This document shows positions 5,391-8,971 of a stretch of DNA of 8,971 bases, in pieces; the stretch's first letter is position 1, and each line of letters opens with the position of its first letter. Source of the stretch: Methanobacterium sp. (GTDB taxonomy: Archaea > Methanobacteriota > Methanobacteria > Methanobacteriales > Methanobacteriaceae); assembly GCA_021372715.1 (NCBI GenBank), contig JAJFTX010000074.1:1-8971 (forward strand), given 5' to 3'. The position numbers and the translations under genes were made by a program. The notes beneath the pieces are model-generated. The model worked only from the letters and a program-made list of their open reading frames with translations, was not told the origin of the DNA and did no database searches.

Positions 5391-6278
5391 ATGGTATTAG
5401 GAACATACAAACAAATTACTCTGGCAAGATCAACCGACAAACAGATCCAAAAGATTTCACAGGATGGAGGAATAGCTACTGGCCTTCTATGCTTTGCTCT
5501 AGATGAAAAGCTCATAGATGGTGCAGTGGTAGCAGGACCTTCTGATGAAATGTGGAAACCCGAACCAACTGTAGCAATGTCTTCTGATGATATTCTGGCT
5601 GCAGCAGGTACAAAATACACCATTTCACCAAACTTGTGGATGGTTAAGGAAGCTGTAAGACAATATGGTCTAGAAAAAGCAGGTATAGTCACTATACCCT
5701 GTCAAACCATGGGTCTCCGGAAAATGCAGTCTTACCCTATCGGTGTAAGGTTTGTAGCCGATAAAATCGCCCTGGATATTGGAATATTCTGTACAGAAAA
5801 TTTCCCCTTTGAATCACTGAAAACATTTATTTCAGCTAAAGCCGGAGTTGACTTTGGTTTAGTTGAGAAGATGGATATTGGTAAAGGGAAATTCTGGGTA
5901 CACACCGCTGATGATGTGATCAGCTTCCCAATCAAAGAAACACACGGATACGAACAGAATGGATGTAAAGTATGCCTTGATCTGGTTTCAGAATTATCCG
6001 ATGTATCAACTGGTTCAATAGGAGCTCCAGATGACTGGTCTGCTGTTATGACCAGAACAGACGCTGGGGAAACTATATTCAGTAAAGCAGTGGATGCTGG
6101 TTTAATTGAAACCAAAGCTATGGATGAAGGTAAGTTCGGATTGGAAATGCTTACAAAACTAGCTACATCCAAGAAAGAAAAAGCAATGAAAGTCATCGAT
6201 GAAAGAAAAGCTATGGGACTACCAGTTCCATTCAAAGCCAGTAACGAAAAAGAAGGCGATCCATTAGCCAATGTATAA
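5391..6278 (+). CDS. frhB: F420-reducing hydrogenase beta subunit FrhB
   Basis: FrhB holds FAD and one [4Fe-4S] cluster and transfers the electrons from FrhG as hydride to coenzyme F420. The protein has 295 residues and the FrhB/FdhB family layout: SQDGGIATGLL (about 23-33), AAGTKYTISPN (71-81), IPCQTMGLRKMQ (Cys104), GIFCTENFP (Cys134) and KETHGYEQNGCKVCLD (Cys192, Cys195). The family is shared with the F420-binding subunit of formate dehydrogenase and with F420-dependent sulfite reductase, but the frhADG context settles the role. Compared with the Methanothermobacter protein as I recall it (281 residues, ending at ...LPTPF), this one carries about 14 extra polar residues after LPVPF. It is the last gene of the operon and is followed directly by a hairpin terminator. 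Confidence 0.96.
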   Translation: MVLGTYKQITLARSTDKQIQKISQDGGIATGLLCFALDEKLIDGAVVAGPSDEMWKPEPTVAMSSDDILAAAGTKYTISPNLWMVKEAVRQYGLEKAGIVTIPCQTMGLRKMQSYPIGVRFVADKIALDIGIFCTENFPFESLKTFISAKAGVDFGLVEKMDIGKGKFWVHTADDVISFPIKETHGYEQNGCKVCLDLVSELSDVSTGSIGAPDDWSAVMTRTDAGETIFSKAVDAGLIETKAMDEGKFGLEMLTKLATSKKEKAMKVIDERKAMGLPVPFKASNEKEGDPLANV

Positions 6279-6315
6279 AGGGATAACTAAATCCCTATTT
6301 TTTCTATTTTTTTAA
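6279..6315 (+). terminator. Hairpin and T-tract terminator of frhADGB
   Basis: Directly after the frhB stop, AGGGAT (6279-6284) pairs with ATCCCT (6291-6296) across a 6-base loop, followed by a T-rich run (ATTTTTTCTATTTTTTT). It resembles an intrinsic terminator and insulates the operon from the convergent map gene. Confidence 0.7.
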
Positions 6316-6384
6316 AGAAATATTTAAAAAACCTTAATTTATAAAATTTAATAAAAAAATAGAGATTCTAATCTTAATTGATTA

Positions 6385-7323
6385 CTATTTTTCAGTGATG
6401 ATCTGACAACCATCAGGTTCCACGATAACTGTATGTTCTGCCTGGGCAACTCTTGCGTTACTTTTCTCTTTAAGCACATGGTAGGGATATAGGACTCGTG
6501 AAGATATTAAATTCCTCATGATCAGGTTGAACTGTCTGCTCTTAATGCTTTCCTGTAACCATCTTCCAGCAAAGGGCAGATTTCTGTAATTTTGTTTGAT
6601 CTCATTGAGCATTTTCCTGGCCTGGGCCATTCTAAGTGGACGATCCCTCAAGAAACGGAATATAAATGCATCGTTCATATCAGTTACTCTTCCTACTCCG
6701 GGAGTTACGAAGGGTTCTATGGCAAGAACATCTCCTTCTCTTATTTCGTGTCTGTTTTCTTCTTTAATATTAGGTATAGATAGTCCAGAATGAAGTATCC
6801 ATCTTTCCATACTATGTCCGGTGAGATTGGAAACTGGTTTAAGGTTTTGGTCAGTAACTGTTTGTTCAACTATTTCACCAATTTTACCCACGTTTACACC
6901 ATCTCTTATAGTACTTATGGCATTTGCAAGGGCTTCCTCCACGGTTTCAATCATTTTCCTTTGCAAGTCCAGTTCCTCCTGGGAAATTAATAAATCCGAT
7001 GGATTGGACGATGCTAAATCTTCACCTGTGATGACGGTCACTGCAGAATCGGCGATGTATCCGTCCACATGGGCGCCTAAGTCAATTTTAACCAAGTCAC
7101 CATTTTTTAAAACTGATTTATCCCCTATTGGGGAGGTATAATGAGCGGTAATTTCATTCACAGAAATATTACAGGGGAAAGCTGGTTCTCCCCCTAAATT
7201 TTTTATCTCCTGTTCCACAAATTCTATCAAATCTAAAATTTTCAGATCTTCCTTGACCATATCAGTGGCTTTTTTCCTAACTTTAGCTACTATACTACCT
7301 GATTTTTCGTACATTTCAACCAT
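6385..7323 (-). CDS. map: Methionine aminopeptidase, archaeal type II
   Basis: The enzyme removes the initiator methionine from nascent proteins in the cytoplasm. The 312-residue protein has the pita-bread fold signature with all metal and catalytic residues: His61 (ITAHYTSP), Asp81 (KIDLGAH), Asp92 (YIADSAV), His170 (LTGHSMERW), Glu203 (AIEPF) and Glu296 (AEHTVIVE). These correspond to His62, Asp82, Asp93, His153, Glu187 and Glu280 of the Pyrococcus furiosus enzyme. The larger spacing between Asp92 and His170 reflects an insertion of about 18 residues near 101-118 that the Pyrococcus protein lacks. The long helical segment between Glu203 and Glu296 (about 230-270) marks type II. ATG 7323 is preceded by GTGAT at 4 bases, so it is favoured over ATG 7314. 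The gene is convergent with frhB and has its own promoter. Confidence 0.96.
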   Translation of the reverse strand: MVEMYEKSGSIVAKVRKKATDMVKEDLKILDLIEFVEQEIKNLGGEPAFPCNISVNEITAHYTSPIGDKSVLKNGDLVKIDLGAHVDGYIADSAVTVITGEDLASSNPSDLLISQEELDLQRKMIETVEEALANAISTIRDGVNVGKIGEIVEQTVTDQNLKPVSNLTGHSMERWILHSGLSIPNIKEENRHEIREGDVLAIEPFVTPGVGRVTDMNDAFIFRFLRDRPLRMAQARKMLNEIKQNYRNLPFAGRWLQESIKSRQFNLIMRNLISSRVLYPYHVLKEKSNARVAQAEHTVIVEPDGCQIITEK

Positions 7324-7360
7324 AAAATCACAAAGTTAAATTGGTATTTCCAGATGTTTG

Positions 7361-7370
7361 AATATAAAAT
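7361..7370 (-). promoter_or_regulatory. TATA box of map
   Basis: The minus strand reads GAGAATTTTATATT, a purine-rich BRE followed by a good archaeal TATA element, about 40 bases before the ATG. Transcription would start near 7338, giving a leader of about 15 bases that carries GTGAT. Confidence 0.55.
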
Positions 7371-7445
7371 TCTCAAAGTTTTAAACGTATTAATTAATAT
7401 TTATGTTGTTCTATTTGAGTTATATTCTTAAAATTAATTAAACCA

Positions 7446-7471
7446 AATATATTTAGAAGAGTTATATTATA
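7446..7471 (+). promoter_or_regulatory. Probable promoter of the 106-residue membrane protein gene
   Basis: Two TATA-like elements are visible: AATATATTTA (7446-7455, preceded by AACCAA as a possible BRE) and TTATATTA (7464-7471). The first predicts a leader of about 25 bases; the second predicts a start within 10 bases of the GTG, a nearly leaderless message. The sequence alone does not decide between them. Confidence 0.4.
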
Positions 7472-7502
7472 AGTATTTTCAATCTAATCTAATTGATCCG
7501 GG

Positions 7503-7823
7503 GTGGTTTCAATTTCGGGAGCAGCTAAAAAAAATGAATACTATCGTCCATTTGGGCATTTAGTGATAATACCTATTGAAAATATTTTAATGGTGTTTAG
7601 TGGCCTTTTAATCGTTTTAATGGTAATATTACTTATATTAAAAGGGTATAGAAAGAAGAAAGCACAACACCAATTTCAAAATAGAATATCTGGAATTAAA
7701 TATCAATTCAATCTAATAAAAGGTGATGCATTGGTCGATGAAGATGATGATTGGTTAGAATATAGACGAAAACAGGATTCAAACCATTATAATAACTATT
7801 TGGGAATGAATAAAAAGTATTGA
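7503..7823 (+). CDS. Small membrane protein, 106 residues, function unknown
   Basis: I do not recognise a family. The protein has a short N-terminus, one hydrophobic span at about residues 25-47, then a basic stretch (KGYRKKK) that predicts N-out, C-in topology. The cytoplasmic tail of about 58 residues has an acidic patch (DEDDDWLE, 79-86) and ends in a polar, Asn/Tyr-rich segment. The start is uncertain: GTG 7503 lies inside GGGGTGG (7500-7506), which resembles a Shine-Dalgarno sequence, and no ATG or TTG is available in frame nearby. Codon 4 is ATT, 6 bases after GGGGTG. The gene is divergent from map and precedes two more genes for single-span proteins after a 113-base gap that has its own promoter. 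Confidence 0.65.
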   Translation: MVSISGAAKKNEYYRPFGHLVIIPIENILMVFSGLLIVLMVILLILKGYRKKKAQHQFQNRISGIKYQFNLIKGDALVDEDDDWLEYRRKQDSNHYNNYLGMNKKY

Positions 7824-7888
7824 TATTTTCTTGGTATCAATTGGGATGTAAAATAAATTAAATCAAAATAACAATACTAAAACTGAAA

Positions 7889-7898
7889 ATATATATAT
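7889..7898 (+). promoter_or_regulatory. BRE/TATA promoter of the coiled-coil membrane protein pair
   Basis: ACTGAAAATATATATATTT joins a purine-rich BRE to a run of alternating A and T. The spacing predicts transcription starting near 7920, with a short leader containing AGAGGAGAT. Confidence 0.5.
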
Positions 7899-7924
7899 TT
7901 CAACTGTTATAATAAAATATATAA

Positions 7925-7933
7925 AGAGGAGAT
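7925..7933 (+). promoter_or_regulatory. Ribosome binding site of the 155-residue coiled-coil gene
   Basis: AGAGGAGAT lies 3 bases before ATG 7937; the core GGAG is about 6 bases away. It supports the start chosen for the gene. Confidence 0.6.
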
Positions 7934-7936
7934 AGC

Positions 7937-8404
7937 ATGGCCGAAGTAGTTACCATTCCAGAAAATATTTTTTATATAATAATTGCAGTGATTGCAGTAA
8001 TTGGTATTATAATAGCACTGATGCAGTGGAGAAGAGTAAGAGAATCACAAAGTAATGTACAATTTCTTGAAAAACAAGCTGAGCTTAGAAAAATCGAATT
8101 GGTAGAAAAAGATTTGGAATCTAAGAGAATGATGGAAAATGTGATACCATTACCTAAGGAACAACAGGAAAGATTATCTGAAATTCGTAAAAGTACATCA
8201 GAACTAATGCATCAGGCCGGTTACTTACATGGGGAGATAAATGAAAGAGTAACCCGTCTAGAAGCTAGAACAGAGTATTTAAAATTACAAAAATTACTGC
8301 AGGATATTGAGAAAAAAGAACAAGAATTGGATAAAAAAACGAAAAAATCCATAAAAACAGACGATGTTCAGGCTGTTAAAGGGATCAAGGGTGGAAAACC
8401 ATGA
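7937..8404 (+). CDS. Membrane-anchored coiled-coil protein, 155 residues, function unknown
   Basis: One hydrophobic span (about residues 11-30, very rich in Ile and Val) is followed by QWRRVRE, which predicts a cytoplasmic C-terminal part. The rest is almost entirely charged helix with heptad-like spacing of Leu, Ile and Val: about 40-67, then, after a break at VIPLPKEQ (69-76), about 78-135. It ends in a basic, glycine-containing tail (VKGIKGGKP). No enzymatic motif is visible. It has its own promoter and ribosome binding site, and its stop overlaps the start of the next gene by 4 bases (ATGA), so the two are translated together and their products may interact. Resemblance to YtxH-like or cytoskeletal anchor proteins is only in general shape. 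Confidence 0.75.
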   Translation: MAEVVTIPENIFYIIIAVIAVIGIIIALMQWRRVRESQSNVQFLEKQAELRKIELVEKDLESKRMMENVIPLPKEQQERLSEIRKSTSELMHQAGYLHGEINERVTRLEARTEYLKLQKLLQDIEKKEQELDKKTKKSIKTDDVQAVKGIKGGKP

Positions 8405-8964
8405 CTGCGTTAGAATTCATCGCTGTATTGATATTAATCTGTGCAATAGTAATTCTTATCTATTATTATCTGCAAGGTACCAATGGAAAATATCTTTCAA
8501 ATTTGAGACCAAAAAGCTCAGATGGCAGAACAAGAACTTTAGAAGTAAATGAAGGTTTATCCAAGGCCCAAGAAAAGATTAAACAAACAGGTGCTAAAGC
8601 CACAAATGCAGGGGCTAAAATAACTGAAGGTGGTACTATGGCTGGAATGAGCGAAAAAATGGCAGGCATGGGTGAGAAGATTAAAGGTAAGGTTAAGGAA
8701 GTTCCAATAAGTACAGATCTTCTGTCTAACAGGATAGAAATATTTCTAAACGAAAGAAGTGATCAGCTCATAAAAGACTGGGATCTGGCCACAAAATCCG
8801 ATTTATCTAAGCTTGAAGAAAGATTCAACACAGTTTCACTGGATGTAGAGGAACTGGATAAAAGATTCAACGAATATAAAGGTTTTACAAATAAGAAATT
8901 GGAAAAAATAGAGGACAGACTTTCTGAATTGGAAAAACCAGCTGATTCCACTCTAAAAAAATGA
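8401..8964 (+). CDS. Membrane-anchored helical/coiled-coil protein, 187 residues, function unknown
   Basis: The start overlaps the preceding stop by ATGA, with GGGTGG 6 bases upstream as ribosome binding site. The protein has one N-terminal span (about 4-24), a short basic linker (30-45), an amphipathic Ala/Gly/Lys-rich segment (about 52-100) and a C-terminal coiled coil (about 133-179, with LSKLEERF, VEELDKRF and LEKIEDRLSELEK). The middle segment resembles apolipoprotein- or LEA-like helices and contains a tandem heptapeptide, MAGMSEK-MAGMGEK (80-93). Positive charges after the span predict a cytoplasmic tail. I do not recognise a family. It shares its architecture with the upstream gene, suggesting a partner in one complex. 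The stop is 7 bases from the window end, so downstream partners cannot be seen. Confidence 0.75.
   Translation: MTALEFIAVLILICAIVILIYYYLQGTNGKYLSNLRPKSSDGRTRTLEVNEGLSKAQEKIKQTGAKATNAGAKITEGGTMAGMSEKMAGMGEKIKGKVKEVPISTDLLSNRIEIFLNERSDQLIKDWDLATKSDLSKLEERFNTVSLDVEELDKRFNEYKGFTNKKLEKIEDRLSELEKPADSTLKK
8638..8679 (+). repeat. Tandem 21-base coding repeat (MAGMSEK/MAGMGEK)
   Basis: Two adjacent seven-codon units encode MAGMSEK and MAGMGEK. At the DNA level they differ at several synonymous positions, so the peptide is better conserved than the DNA. The repeat lies in the amphipathic middle segment of the 187-residue membrane protein. Confidence 0.6.
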
Positions 8965-8971
8965 AAAAATA

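Noticed and set aside
5360..6271. Long open frames antisense to frhB
   Set aside because: They mirror codon bias of frhB on the opposite strand, lack ribosome binding sites and encode low-complexity Ser/Pro-rich sequence with no recognisable motif.
6592..7141. Overlapping open frames on the plus strand inside map
   Set aside because: The minus-strand frame is a complete MetAP with all catalytic residues; the plus-strand frames have no motif or ribosome binding site.
7821..7839. TGATA/TATCA inverted repeat after the 106-residue gene as a terminator
   Set aside because: The stem is only 5 A/T-rich base pairs and no T-run follows.

Overview
The window looks like chromosome of an AT-rich, hydrogenotrophic methanogen of the Methanobacteriales, most like Methanobacterium. 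It holds a complete F420-reducing [NiFe]-hydrogenase operon (frhA-frhD-frhG-frhB), an archaeal type II methionine aminopeptidase, a PAC2/Pba-type proteasome assembly factor, tRNA genes without an encoded CCA, GGTGAT-type Shine-Dalgarno sequences and archaeal BRE/TATA promoters. No mobile element, CRISPR array or sign of recent transfer was seen. The first 12 bases match the end of the Illumina adapter, so position 1 is probably a contig edge.

Left part (1-1352): the tail of a truncated gene, a 40-residue single-span membrane protein with a strong ribosome binding site, and, convergent to it, a membrane-anchored M28-family peptidase homologue. The homologue keeps one metal site of the family but has lost both private ligands of the other. 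Next (1457-1652) come two near-identical tRNA-Arg genes in tandem, with anticodons CCT and TCT, followed by a PAC2 family protein (1780-2499) that ends in a HbYX-like tripeptide, as expected of a protein docking on the 20S proteasome. All of these except the first two lie on the minus strand.

Centre (2500-6300): a divergent AT-rich control region of about 390 bases leads into frhADGB. FrhA carries the NiFe site, FrhD is its C-terminal maturation protease, FrhG carries three iron-sulfur clusters, and FrhB binds FAD, one cluster and F420. Together they reduce coenzyme F420 with H2 to supply hydride for the CO2-to-methane pathway. A hairpin with a T-tract closes the operon.

Right part (6385-8964): map on the minus strand, convergent with frhB, then three plus-strand genes for small proteins. 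Each has one N-terminal membrane span, and the last two are rich in predicted coiled coil and overlap by ATGA. I do not recognise these three. They are the best candidate here for an undescribed system, perhaps a membrane-anchored coiled-coil complex on the cytoplasmic face.

Several starts were revised because the longest open frame begins at a GTG lying inside the Shine-Dalgarno sequence (PAC2 gene, frhA) or at an ATG upstream of it (M28 gene).
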